DNA from: Chitinophagales bacterium
Lineage (GTDB): Bacteria; Bacteroidota; Bacteroidia; Chitinophagales; Chitinophagaceae
Assembly: GCA_015654595.1 (NCBI GenBank)
Contig: JAATGQ010000237.1
Location: 1-58,257 of the forward strand
Direction of reading: 5' to 3'
DNA length: 58,257 nucleotides
The notes under the pieces are model-generated. The model had not been told where the DNA came from, did not search any database, and saw only the letters and a program-made list of their open reading frames with translations. This document shows, piece after piece, positions 1-9,361 of this stretch. The position numbers were made by a program, and so were the translations under genes. How positions within the stretch are numbered: position 1 is the first letter of the stretch; the number at the start of each line of letters is the position of its first letter.

Positions 1-182
1 TTAAAATTATGCGGTTTTTTGAGCAGGTTCTTTTCAATAATTCGCAGGAACCAGTCTGATTTTAGCCAACCCTTTGGCGGGCGGAGATGGTTGCCGCTGC
101 CATCCGGGGCTTCGAGCAGAGCGGACAGCTGTTGTATCAAAAGCGGACAGGGAGACCCTGCATAGTAACCGCAACTAATTGA
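1..182 (-). other. Open minus-strand frame at the left edge, possible gene start or remnant
   Basis: The minus strand stays open from about position 182, just after a TAA at 185-183, down to the window edge. It would encode roughly 60 residues of protein-like composition, including a stretch near its end reading KGWLKSDWFLRIIEKNLL. There is no ATG in frame; the only plausible start I see is a TTG at 140-138. It could be the 5' end of a gene lying to the left, or a remnant. I do not recognise the family. The alternative is that this is simply the upstream region of the permease at 242, which would need its promoter here. Confidence 0.2.
121..150. repeat. Direct repeat GCGGACAG, 22 bp period
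   Basis: The octamer GCGGACAG occurs at 121-128 and again at 143-150, so the two copies lie on the same face of the helix about two turns apart. They sit about 90 bases upstream of the permease start. A regulator site is possible, but two short copies are weak evidence. Confidence 0.25.
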
Positions 183-241
183 TTAGTAGTTGTTCGAAAA
201 ACCGGCATCTTTATGGTAGTCAATCGCTTAAACCATTACGC

Positions 242-2638
242 ATGCTTAAGAACTATTTCCTGACGGCCTGGCGGCATCTCTGGAAGAACAGGGCTTATTC
301 CATTATCAATATCGCTGGGCTGGCCATTGGGATGGCGGCCTGTATCATCATCCTGCTGTTTGTTTCGTATGAAAAGAGCTTTGACCGCTGGCATACCAGG
401 AACATTTACCGGTTGAACGAGGTTCAGAAATTCCCCGGCATGCTTGCTTCGCAGAAAGTAGCGCTTTCGATGTATCCGATGGCGTCTACGATGAAGGATG
501 AGTTTCCTGAGATCAAACGTTATACCCATATTCGTTGGAACAACAAGTATCAGCTGACGGCCGGGGAGAGGCGGTTGTATGCGCCGCAGGTTTTGTTTGC
601 GGACACGGCCTTCTTTGAAATGTTCGATTTCCGGCTTTTAAAGGGGGATCCGGCTACGGTGCTGCAGAAGCCCAATAGTATAGTATTGACGGAAGGGGAG
701 GCGCATAGGTTGTTCGGCGAAGCTGACCCCATGGGAAAAACAGTTTCTCATTTTGCGGAAGATACGACCAGTTATATGGTGACGGGTATTGTACAGGACG
801 CTCCGGAGAATTCGCAGCTGCAATTTGACGCGATCGGTTCTTTTAACACCTTTATCAAGCCCGACTGGATGAATATGTGGGGCGGCAACTGGTTGAACAC
901 GTATTTCGAACTGGCGCCGCATACCGATGTCGCGGCGCTGGAAAAGAAGTTCCCTGCTTATCTGCGCAGGCATATGAGTGAAGATGAGGCAAAGGGGTTT
1001 GAGTTATTTCTGCTGCCTTTAAAGGAGGTACATGCCGGCGCGGGGGATATCGGTCTCGACTATCTCAATTATCACAAATTTGACCGGCAGTACACGACCA
1101 TTTTTCTGGTGATTGCGCTGATCGTACTGGTCATTGCCTGTATTAATTTTATGAACCTGTCGACGGCCCGTAGTGCCGAGAGGGCTAAGGAGGTGGGAAT
1201 CCGTAAGTCCATCGGGGCGCTGCGTGGTCAGCTGGGTATCCAGTTCCTTGGAGAGACCGTATTGTTGTCTTTGCTGGCATTGGTTCTGGCGATGGGGCTG
1301 GTTGCAGCGGCGCTTCCTTTTATAAACGACCTGAGCCAGCGGCGGCTGCAGATACAGCTTTGGGAAAACCCGTGGATCCCGTTGCTGATCCTTGTAGCAG
1401 CGGTTGTAGTCGGTCTTTTATCGGGCCTGTATCCCGCGCTTTATCTCTCTTCTTTCCAGCCGGTAAAAGTATTAAAGGGACTGCCGCAGATCGGGAAGAA
1501 CAAGGGGCTGCTGCGGAATGTGCTGGTGGTTGGGCAGTTTGTAAGCGCGATCTTTCTGATCATCGCTACGATCTTTGTTTATCGGCAGTTAAGTTTTATG
1601 CGGCAGCGGGATCCCGGGTTCAACCGAGACCAGGTACTGACCGTATCGCTGGATCGGACCACCTCTAAAAAGTACGCGCTGTTGAAACAGCAGCTGGCTT
1701 CCAGTCCGCTGATCACCGGGGTGACAGCTGCACAGGACGATCTGGGCAGCCATCTGGATCAGTCGGGTATCGAGTTTAAAGGGGATGGTCCGCTGCGGCA
1801 ATTGACGGGGACCCGGTTGATCGTCGATCCGGATTATTTGCGGCTGTATCATATAGCGCTGATTGCGGGGCATGACTTCAGGGCCGATTCCATCTCCAAT
1901 GGCAGGGATTATATCATCAATGAGACGATGGCGCGCGAGCTGATCCGGGATATGCCAGGCAAACCGCTGACGGCGCTGATCGGCCGGCACTTTGGTTTTG
2001 ATTCAGTTGGAGTGATCGCGGGTATTGCCAAGGATTTCAACTTCAATTCGCTGCACTACAAGATCGAGACGCTGTTTATGTTCAATACGATGAACTGGGG
2101 TTTCAGCACTATGTCTGTCAAGCTGAGCGGCGGTCACACCAGGGAAGCGATCGCATTTATCGAATCGACCTGGAGGCAGTTATTTCGTGACCATCCGCTG
2201 GAATATGAGTTTCTGGATGATCATTTTGCCGAAGTGTACCGGGCGGACAGCCAGGTATCCCGCATGGTGGGAATACTGGCGAGTCTGGCGATCTTTATCT
2301 CCTGTCTGGGTTTATTTGGACTGGCGTCCTATGCTGCGGAGCAAAGGGTAAAGGAGATCGGTATCCGCAAAGTGCTGGGCGCGAATATCCGGCAGATCGT
2401 GCTGCTTTTGTCCCGTCATTTTATAGTACTGGTGCTGATCGCTAACCTGATCGCGTGGCCGCTGGCCTGGTTTGCAATCCACCGCTGGCTTCAGGATTAT
2501 GCTTATCGGGTCGATATGAGCTGGTGGGTCTTTGTCCTGGCGGGCAGCCTGGCGCTGTTGATCGCGCTGCTGACGGTGAGTGCGCTGGCGGCGAGGGCCG
2601 CGGTTGCGAATCCGGTGAAGAGTTTGAGATCGGAATAG
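242..2638 (+). CDS. FtsX/MacB-type ABC transporter permease
   Basis: This is a 798-residue permease of the MacB_PCD plus FtsX family. The N-terminus (MLKNYFLTAWRHLWKNRAYS) and the first membrane helix (about residues 20-42) are typical of large Bacteroidetes permeases. A periplasmic domain of about 240 residues follows, then a first FtsX block with three helices (about 285-420) and the motif AKEVGIRKSIGALRGQ. After a second periplasmic domain comes a second FtsX block (about 680-795) with the paralogous motif VKEIGIRKVLGAN. The frame is open from 179, but the ATG at 242 matches the family start and avoids a non-conserved extension. No ATPase gene is adjacent, which is common for this group. 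The substrate is unknown; members export peptides, lipids or drugs or act in mechanotransmission. Confidence 0.9.
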   Translation: MLKNYFLTAWRHLWKNRAYSIINIAGLAIGMAACIIILLFVSYEKSFDRWHTRNIYRLNEVQKFPGMLASQKVALSMYPMASTMKDEFPEIKRYTHIRWNNKYQLTAGERRLYAPQVLFADTAFFEMFDFRLLKGDPATVLQKPNSIVLTEGEAHRLFGEADPMGKTVSHFAEDTTSYMVTGIVQDAPENSQLQFDAIGSFNTFIKPDWMNMWGGNWLNTYFELAPHTDVAALEKKFPAYLRRHMSEDEAKGFELFLLPLKEVHAGAGDIGLDYLNYHKFDRQYTTIFLVIALIVLVIACINFMNLSTARSAERAKEVGIRKSIGALRGQLGIQFLGETVLLSLLALVLAMGLVAAALPFINDLSQRRLQIQLWENPWIPLLILVAAVVVGLLSGLYPALYLSSFQPVKVLKGLPQIGKNKGLLRNVLVVGQFVSAIFLIIATIFVYRQLSFMRQRDPGFNRDQVLTVSLDRTTSKKYALLKQQLASSPLITGVTAAQDDLGSHLDQSGIEFKGDGPLRQLTGTRLIVDPDYLRLYHIALIAGHDFRADSISNGRDYIINETMARELIRDMPGKPLTALIGRHFGFDSVGVIAGIAKDFNFNSLHYKIETLFMFNTMNWGFSTMSVKLSGGHTREAIAFIESTWRQLFRDHPLEYEFLDDHFAEVYRADSQVSRMVGILASLAIFISCLGLFGLASYAAEQRVKEIGIRKVLGANIRQIVLLLSRHFIVLVLIANLIAWPLAWFAIHRWLQDYAYRVDMSWWVFVLAGSLALLIALLTVSALAARAAVANPVKSLRSE

Positions 2639-2686
2639 CCGACCTATGGCCAAATGAAAAACCCGAAGCAAACGCTTCTGAAATAA

Positions 2687-2714
2687 AGATCCCCAGGCCC
2701 CAGCCTGGGGATCT
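2687..2714. terminator. Intrinsic terminator between convergent permease and RND operon
   Basis: An 11-bp perfect stem (AGATCCCCAGG with CCTGGGGATCT) closes a 6-base loop and is followed on the plus strand by TATTATTTT. It lies just beyond the original TAA (2722-2724) of the interrupted RND pump. This supports the view that the ancestral pump gene ended there and not at the internal amber codon. Confidence 0.75.
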
Positions 2715-2721
2715 TATTATT

Positions 2722-2946
2722 TTAAGCTGTGGCCGGCGGCGTATCGCCTGCCGAGTCGGCCCGGCTGCGTTGGTTTTCGTGATGGGCTTGTTCGATATCG
2801 TATTCCAGTTCGGGATCAATATTCTGTTCTTCCACTTTACGCGCCTTTTCTGCCAGCTCTTCCCGGTTATCCTGCAGCCATTGGAGCTGCTTCTTGCCAT
2901 AGGAAAGTCTGGTAAAGAGGACGTAGAGGACGGGTACGATAAAGAT
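2722..2946 (-). pseudogene. Untranslated C-terminal tail of RND pump 2, beyond the amber codon
   Basis: Reading on in frame past the TAG at 2949-2947 gives 74 more sense codons and then TAA. The tail begins IFIVPVLYVLFTRLSYGKKQ and contains KARKVEEQNIDPELE, which matches the C-terminus of the upstream paralogue (6021-9320) almost residue for residue. It therefore supplies the second half of the last membrane helix and the cytoplasmic tail. No frameshift or second stop is present. It would be made only by amber readthrough or suppression, or if the TAG is a base-calling error. Confidence 0.85.
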
Positions 2947-5900
2947 CTAGATAGAAGAAGACGCGATCATCCCGCCCAATACCGTAATTCCGATGGTCTT
3001 ACGGGATACGGCGCCTGCGCCTGATGCCAGTACCAGCGGCATTACCCCGAGGATGAAGGCCATCGACGTCATGATGATGGGCCGGAGACGAAGCTTGACC
3101 GCTTCGATCGTCGACTGGAGCAGCGGTTCTCCACGATCTACACGCAGCTTGGCGAATTCCACGATCAGGATCGCGTTCTTGGCAGACAAGCCGATCAGCG
3201 TGATCAATCCTATCTGGGCATAGACATTATTGGTCAGCAGCGGTATACAGGTGAGCGCCAGAATGGCGCCGAATGCGCTGATAGGTACGGCCAGCATGAC
3301 GGACAGCGGTACAGACCAGGACTCATACAAGGCCGCCAGGAAGAGGAAGACAAAGACGATCGAGAACGTAAAGATATAGATCGTCGTCGAGCCCGCCTTT
3401 ATCTCTTCGTAGCTCAACCCCGAGAACTCGTAGGTATAACCCTGGGGCAGTACCTTGGCGGCGGTCTCTTTCAGCGCTTCGATCCCTTCGCCGGTGCTGT
3501 AGCCGGGAGGCGTAGAGCCGTCGACTTCGGCGCTGCGGAAGATATTGAAGTGGGTCAGCAGCGGGGCTGTCTCGTCCGGTTTATAGTTGATCAGCGTGCT
3601 CAGCGGCAGCATCTGTCCTTTCGAATTGCGGACATAATACTTGTTCATGTCCTGGATCACGGCGCGGAAGGCGGTGTCCGCCTGAACCACGACGTGGAAG
3701 GTCCGGTTATAGAGCGTAAAATTGTTGACGAAGAGGCTGCCCATATACGCCTGCATCGTACTGAATACATCCGATATATTGACACCCAGTTTCTCGCACT
3801 TGTCGCGGTCTACCGTCAGGTTGTAGCTGGGGGTGTGTGCGCCATAGTAGCTGAAGGCCGTTGAGATCGGCGGATTCTTTTTACAGGCGGCGATGAATTT
3901 CTTGACGACCGTTTCGAACTGGTGGATATCATCGCTGGTATTTCCCTGCTGGATCTGCATGCTGAAGCCTGCTGCCTGTCCGATACCACGGATGGGGGGC
4001 GGCGGGATAACAACCACATTGGCATTTTTGATACCAGCTTTGGCGATGCGCTCCTTCAGCACATTGATCAGCCAGGGTACTTTTTCTTCCTGTTTTTGTC
4101 TTTCATCCCATGGCGCGAGCGTAAGGAACATCGTTCCGTTGTTGGAGTTGCTGCCGCCGTTGAGGATGTTGAAACCGGATAGTGCAGCGAAGTGCGCGAC
4201 TCCGGGTGTTTCTCCCACTATCTTCATCAACTTGTTCATCAATTCAACCGACATCGTTACGGAGGACGCTTCGGGAAGCTGATAGGTTACATACAGGCGG
4301 CCTTCGTCTTCGGAAGGGATAAAACCCGAAGGTTTGTTTTTGAACATCACGATGGTGAGCACACAGATCAGGATGAGGAACATGACCGTATAGCGGGCGC
4401 CTTTGATACAGCGCTGTACGCCGCGGCCGTATTTTTCTGTTACTCGTTCAAACCAGTTATTGAACCCGATGAAGAAGCGGTCGAACCAGGTTTTCTTTGT
4501 CAGGTGGGAAGGTCTTAACAACAGCGTACAAAGAGCCGGCGTCAATGACAGCGCGATAAAGGCCGAAAGGACGACAGAGATGGCAATGGTAATAGCGAAC
4601 TGTTGGTACAATCGTCCGACGATCCCCGGGATAAAGCCTACGGGCACGAAGACCGCTGCCAGGATCAGGGCGATGGCTACGACCGGCGCCGAGATCTCCT
4701 TCATCGCGTGATAGGTGGCCTCTTTGGGCGACATGTGCTGTTCGTCGATATAGTGTTGTACCGCTTCGACCACGATGATGGCGTCATCCACCACGATCCC
4801 TATCGCCAGTACGAAACCGAACATCGTGAGCGTATTGATGGTAAAACCCATCGGGATAAAGAAGCAGAAGGTACCCAGGATCGATACCGGGATGGCGAGA
4901 ACCGGGATCACCGTCGACCGCAGGTTTTGCAGGAAGAGGAAGACCACGATGGCCACCAGTCCGAGGGCCTGCAGCAGGGTCAGCAGCACCTCATGGATAG
5001 AGGTTTTGATGATGGTGATCGATTCGAAGGGAACTTTATAGTCTACGTCCGGGGGAAAGTATTTCTTCAACTTTTCCAGCTCGCGGTAGACATTGTCGGC
5101 TGTTTCGAGGGCGTTGCTGCCGGGAGCCTGGTATACCTGAAGATAGGAGGCGCGTTTGCCGTCGACAAAGGAGTTACCCGAAAAGGTGAACTTACCCAGC
5201 TCGACGCGGGCGATGTCCCTCAGGTAGATCAGCCTGCCGGGACGGTGGAAGCTGTCGGGGATGTTTTTGACGATCACCTTTTCATAGTCCGAAGGCTTTG
5301 TCAGCTGTCCATTGGGCAGTACGCTAAGCTCATATGCCTGGCTTCCTTTCTGGGGAGGCGCGCCAACCGAACCGGCTGCGACATAGACGTTTTGCGCGGC
5401 CAGTGCGGCCGTTACGTCAGATGGCATCAGTCCAAAGGCGGCCATCTTATCCGGGTTCATCCAGATACGCATACTGAACTGGTCGGTACGGACATTGATG
5501 TCACCCACGCCGGGAACGCGCAGCAGCGCATCTTCGATAAAGATATTGGTATAGTTATCGAGGAAGGTGATGTTGTGCGTCCCTTTGGGAGAATATACCG
5601 CTACCATCAGCAGCATACTCGGGTTACGGGCTCGGACTGTCATCCCCAGTTTGCTGACCACGGCGGGCAGCAGGGGTGAGGCGATACCTACGCGGTTCTG
5701 GACGTTGAGCGCGGCGATATGTACGTTGGTGCCGATATTAAACGTTACGCTGATGTTCATATTCCCCGAGTTGGTGCTGGTGCTCTGCATGTATTCCATG
5801 CCGGGCGTTCCGTTGACCTGCTCTTCGATGGGGATGGCTACCGTCTGCTCTGTCGTCAGTGCATCGGCGCCTGTATAAGACCCGGATACCGATACAGAGG

Positions 5901-6024
5901 GCGGCGAGATATTCGGGTATTGGTCGACTGCCAGGTTAAAGATGCTGACCAGACCTGAGATGATCAGGACCAGCGATATAACGATGGCGGTAACCGGTCT
6001 CTTTATGAAAGTATTCGCAATCAT
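2947..6024 (-). CDS. RND efflux pump 2 (HAE1/AcrB family), truncated by an amber codon
   Basis: This is an inner-membrane proton-driven drug pump of the hydrophobe/amphiphile RND family, 1025 residues up to an in-frame TAG. It shows the start MIANTFIKRPVTAIVIS, the TM4 proton-relay pair Asp413-Asp414 (GIVVDDAIIVVEA), the TM10 lysine in GLSAKNAILIVEFA and the TM11 motif RLRPIIMTSMAF. The stop falls in TM12 after GGMIASSSI, where the paralogue has alanine. The lost 74 residues are encoded downstream in frame (2722-2946). The ATG overlaps the TGA of pump 1 by four bases (ATGA at 6024-6021), so translation is probably coupled. As written, the protein lacks half of TM12 and is probably misfolded unless the amber codon is read through. 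Confidence 0.85.
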   Translation of the reverse strand: MIANTFIKRPVTAIVISLVLIISGLVSIFNLAVDQYPNISPPSVSVSGSYTGADALTTEQTVAIPIEEQVNGTPGMEYMQSTSTNSGNMNISVTFNIGTNVHIAALNVQNRVGIASPLLPAVVSKLGMTVRARNPSMLLMVAVYSPKGTHNITFLDNYTNIFIEDALLRVPGVGDINVRTDQFSMRIWMNPDKMAAFGLMPSDVTAALAAQNVYVAAGSVGAPPQKGSQAYELSVLPNGQLTKPSDYEKVIVKNIPDSFHRPGRLIYLRDIARVELGKFTFSGNSFVDGKRASYLQVYQAPGSNALETADNVYRELEKLKKYFPPDVDYKVPFESITIIKTSIHEVLLTLLQALGLVAIVVFLFLQNLRSTVIPVLAIPVSILGTFCFFIPMGFTINTLTMFGFVLAIGIVVDDAIIVVEAVQHYIDEQHMSPKEATYHAMKEISAPVVAIALILAAVFVPVGFIPGIVGRLYQQFAITIAISVVLSAFIALSLTPALCTLLLRPSHLTKKTWFDRFFIGFNNWFERVTEKYGRGVQRCIKGARYTVMFLILICVLTIVMFKNKPSGFIPSEDEGRLYVTYQLPEASSVTMSVELMNKLMKIVGETPGVAHFAALSGFNILNGGSNSNNGTMFLTLAPWDERQKQEEKVPWLINVLKERIAKAGIKNANVVVIPPPPIRGIGQAAGFSMQIQQGNTSDDIHQFETVVKKFIAACKKNPPISTAFSYYGAHTPSYNLTVDRDKCEKLGVNISDVFSTMQAYMGSLFVNNFTLYNRTFHVVVQADTAFRAVIQDMNKYYVRNSKGQMLPLSTLINYKPDETAPLLTHFNIFRSAEVDGSTPPGYSTGEGIEALKETAAKVLPQGYTYEFSGLSYEEIKAGSTTIYIFTFSIVFVFLFLAALYESWSVPLSVMLAVPISAFGAILALTCIPLLTNNVYAQIGLITLIGLSAKNAILIVEFAKLRVDRGEPLLQSTIEAVKLRLRPIIMTSMAFILGVMPLVLASGAGAVSRKTIGITVLGGMIASSSI

Positions 6025-9000
6025 CCTTGAACAGGTTGGTTTTGACCATCCTTCGGATCCATTCCGTGAAGGTCGCGTGATTTTTTGATTTCGAATTCCA
6101 GTTCCGGATCGATGTTTTGTTCTTCTACCTTACGCGCTTTTTCCATCAGGTCTTCATGGTGCGCCTTGAGGTAGTCCAGTTTCTTCTTGCCGTAGGATAC
6201 GCGTGTGATCAACACGTACAGCACCGGTACGATGAAGATAGCGATGGTGGACGCAGCCAGCATCCCGCCGAGTACGGTAAAGCCGATCGTACGGCGCGAT
6301 ACGGCGCCGGCGCCCGTCGCAAATACCAGTGGCAGTACCCCGAGCACAAAGGCCAGGGATGTCATCACGATTGGTCGGAGACGAAGCGATACGGCGTCCA
6401 GCGTCGACTGCAGCAGGTCTTCCCCACGGTCTACGCGGACCTTGGCGAACTCGACGATCAGGATAGCGTTCTTGGCGGCCAGACCGACAAGCGTGATCAG
6501 ACCGATCTGCGCATAGACGTTATTGGTGAGGCTGGGTACAAAAACAAGTGTCAGGATGGCGCCGAAGGCTCCGATCGGTACGGCCAGCAGTACCGAGAAA
6601 GGTACCGACCAGGACTCGTAGAGGGCTGCCAGGAAAAGGAATACGAAGGTGATGGAGAAGGCGAAGATATACAAGGTTGTAGATCCCGCTTTTTTCTCTT
6701 CGTAGCTCAACCCGGAGAACTCATAGGTATAGCCATCGGGAAGTACGCGCTTCGCGATGGCTTCCAGCGCTTCCAGTGACTGTGTGCTGCTATGTCCTTC
6801 TGCCGGCATCCCGTCGACTTCCGCGCAACGGAAGATATTGAAATGGGAGATCAGCGGCGCTGTTTCCGTTGGTTTGTAGGAGATCAGCGTTCCGAGGGGA
6901 AGCATGGCGCCGTTCTGGTTCCTGACATAGTATTTATCCATATCCGAGATGACGCTGCGGAAGGCCGTATCGGCCTGGACCACGACGTGGAAGGTTCGGT
7001 TATAGGCTGTAAAATCATTGATATACAAGCTGCCCATAAAGGCCTGGATCGTGGTGAAGACATCGTTGATATTGACGCCGAGCTTTTCACACTTGTCACG
7101 GTCTACCGTCAGGCTATAGCCGGGGGTATGCGCGGAGTAGAAGCTGTAGGCGCCGGTGATCGCCGGGTTCTTGTTGGCTTCCGTTACAAATTTATTGACC
7201 ACCTTTTCGAAGTCCTGGAGGTTATCGTTGGTGCTGCGTTGTTCGATCTGGAAGCTGAAGCCTACGCCGGCGCCGAGACCCGGGATAGGAGAAGGCTGGA
7301 TGACTTCGATATTGGCATTGCGGATACCGGCATCGTCGATACGCTTTTTCAGTGCTGTCAGGATACCCGGCACTCGTTCTTCTTCCGTATTGCGGTCATC
7401 CCAGGGCTGCAGCTGACAATAGATCGTACCGCAGTTGGAATTGCTGGCATTGGTGATAACGTTAAGACCAGAGAGGGCGGCATAGTGGGCGATACCCGGC
7501 GTTTCCGAGATGACATTCATCAGCCGCTGCATCAGGTTTACCGACTGGCTGGTCGAAGAGGCGGGCGGCAGCTGGAAGGTTACATAGATATTGCCGTCGT
7601 CTTCGGAAGGGATAAAGCCGGAGGGCTTGCTTCTGAAGAGGAAGACTGTACCGATACAAAGACAGACGAGAATGACAAGGATATACTTAGAGCCGGCAAT
7701 GGACTTCTTTACGCCATTGGAATAATGGCCGGTTACTTTGTCGAACCACTCGTTGAACCGGATAAAGGCCTTGTCGAGTCCTTTTGCTTCTTCTTTTGGT
7801 TTCGAAGGTTTGAGCAGCAGCGTACAAAGTGCGGGTGTCAGCGACAAGGCGATAAAAGCCGAGATAATCACCGATATCGCGATCGTGATAGCGAACTGCT
7901 GATATAGCCGGCCGACGATTCCGGGGATAAAGCCGACGGGTACGAAGACTGCCGCCAGGATAAGAGCGATGGCGACGACCGGGGCCGAGATATCTTTCAT
8001 CGCCTCATACGTGGCTTCCTTGGGAGACATTTTCTCGTGGTCGATATAGTGCTGAACCGCCTCCACCACGATGATGGCGTCATCCACCACGATACCGATG
8101 GCCAGTACAAAACCAAACATCGTGAGCGTATTGATGGTGAAGCCCAGCGGGAAGAAGAAGATAAAGGTTCCGAAAATGGATACCGGGATGGCCAGTACAG
8201 GGATCAGCGTCGAGCGCAGGTTCTGCAGGAACAGGAATACCACGATGGCCACGAGTCCGAGCGTCATCAGCAGCGTAACGACCACGTCCTTCATCGATAC
8301 CTTTACGACCGTGACGGACTCGAAAGGAACGCTGTATTCCACGTCGGCGGGGAAGAACTGCTTCAGCTGCGCCAGTTCCTTATAAATACCTGCGGCTGTC
8401 TCGAGGGCGTTGCTGCCTGGGGCCTGGTAGATCTGCAGGTAGGAGGCGCGTTTACCATCGACAAAAGAGTTGCTGGAGAACGTGAACTTACCCAGTTCTA
8501 CGCGGGCGATATCCCTCATATAGACCAGCTGGGCGGTATGGCCTGCCGAGTCCGGGATCGTCTTGACGATGATATTTTCAAACTCCTTTGCCTTGCTGAG
8601 ACGGCCATTTACGAGGATACCGATCTCAAAGGTCTGCGATTTGCTTTGAGGCGGAACACCAGCGGAACCTGCGGCTACCTGTACGTTTTGTGCGTTGAGG
8701 GCGTTGATCACGTCCTGTGCGGTAATCTTGTAGGAAGCCATCTTCTCCGGGTTCATCCATACGCGCATACTGAAGTCGTCGGTAAAGCGCTGGATGGTGC
8801 CGACACCGGGAACGCGCAGGAGCGCATCCTGGACGAAGATGTTGGCGTAGTTGTCGAGAAAGGTGATGTTGTGCGTTCCTTTTGGAGCGTAGATCGCCAC
8901 CATCATCAGCATGCTGGGGTTGACGGCGCGCACGGTTATACCGAGTTTGCTCGCTACTGCCGGCAACAGGGGGGCGGCGATGCTTACGCGGTTTTGTACG

Positions 9001-9320
9001 TCCAATGCGGCCACGTCGATATCCGTCCCCAGCTGGAAGGTAACGTTGATATTCATCAGACCGTTGTTCGTGCTGTTGCTCTGCATGTATTCCATGCCCG
9101 GAGTACCATTTACCTGCTGTTCGATGGGGGTTGCGACCGTCTGTTCCACCGTTTGGGCGTCGGCTCCTGTGAACTGGCCGTTGACCTGTACGATAGGCGG
9201 CGTGATATCCGGATATTGGTCGATTGGCAGGATGGCGATTGAGATCGCGCCCGTAAGGACAAGCACGATGGATATTACAATAGCGGTAACCGGCCTCTTA
9301 ATAAAAGTGTTGGCGATCAT
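6021..9320 (-). CDS. RND efflux pump 1 (HAE1/AcrB family)
   Basis: This is a complete 1099-residue AcrB-family pump and a close paralogue of its downstream neighbour. Key residues are Asp413-Asp414 in TM4, the TM10 lysine in GLAAKNAILIVEFA, and the TM11 segment RLRPIVMTSLAF. Its C-terminal tail (EEQNIDPELEFEI) shows what pump 2 should look like. It is the third gene of a minus-strand operon of outer-membrane channel, adaptor, pump, pump. A tandem of two RND genes behind one adaptor recalls MdtB/MdtC, where the two proteins form one heterotrimer; that arrangement here is inference. Substrates cannot be read from the sequence. Confidence 0.95.
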   Translation of the reverse strand: MIANTFIKRPVTAIVISIVLVLTGAISIAILPIDQYPDITPPIVQVNGQFTGADAQTVEQTVATPIEQQVNGTPGMEYMQSNSTNNGLMNINVTFQLGTDIDVAALDVQNRVSIAAPLLPAVASKLGITVRAVNPSMLMMVAIYAPKGTHNITFLDNYANIFVQDALLRVPGVGTIQRFTDDFSMRVWMNPEKMASYKITAQDVINALNAQNVQVAAGSAGVPPQSKSQTFEIGILVNGRLSKAKEFENIIVKTIPDSAGHTAQLVYMRDIARVELGKFTFSSNSFVDGKRASYLQIYQAPGSNALETAAGIYKELAQLKQFFPADVEYSVPFESVTVVKVSMKDVVVTLLMTLGLVAIVVFLFLQNLRSTLIPVLAIPVSIFGTFIFFFPLGFTINTLTMFGFVLAIGIVVDDAIIVVEAVQHYIDHEKMSPKEATYEAMKDISAPVVAIALILAAVFVPVGFIPGIVGRLYQQFAITIAISVIISAFIALSLTPALCTLLLKPSKPKEEAKGLDKAFIRFNEWFDKVTGHYSNGVKKSIAGSKYILVILVCLCIGTVFLFRSKPSGFIPSEDDGNIYVTFQLPPASSTSQSVNLMQRLMNVISETPGIAHYAALSGLNVITNASNSNCGTIYCQLQPWDDRNTEEERVPGILTALKKRIDDAGIRNANIEVIQPSPIPGLGAGVGFSFQIEQRSTNDNLQDFEKVVNKFVTEANKNPAITGAYSFYSAHTPGYSLTVDRDKCEKLGVNINDVFTTIQAFMGSLYINDFTAYNRTFHVVVQADTAFRSVISDMDKYYVRNQNGAMLPLGTLISYKPTETAPLISHFNIFRCAEVDGMPAEGHSSTQSLEALEAIAKRVLPDGYTYEFSGLSYEEKKAGSTTLYIFAFSITFVFLFLAALYESWSVPFSVLLAVPIGAFGAILTLVFVPSLTNNVYAQIGLITLVGLAAKNAILIVEFAKVRVDRGEDLLQSTLDAVSLRLRPIVMTSLAFVLGVLPLVFATGAGAVSRRTIGFTVLGGMLAASTIAIFIVPVLYVLITRVSYGKKKLDYLKAHHEDLMEKARKVEEQNIDPELEFEIKKSRDLHGMDPKDGQNQPVQG

Positions 9321-9361
9321 AATGATATAATGTCAAATACTACCCGTATGGTTTACTCTCC

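Noticed and set aside
2455..3024. A plus-strand frame across the permease-RND junction
   Set aside because: It starts in the permease gene in another frame and continues through the interrupted tail of pump 2; it has no family features.
8037..9242. A 401-codon plus-strand frame inside RND pump 1
   Set aside because: It is a shadow of the RND gene; the same kind of frame appears at the same place in the paralogue because the codons are similar.
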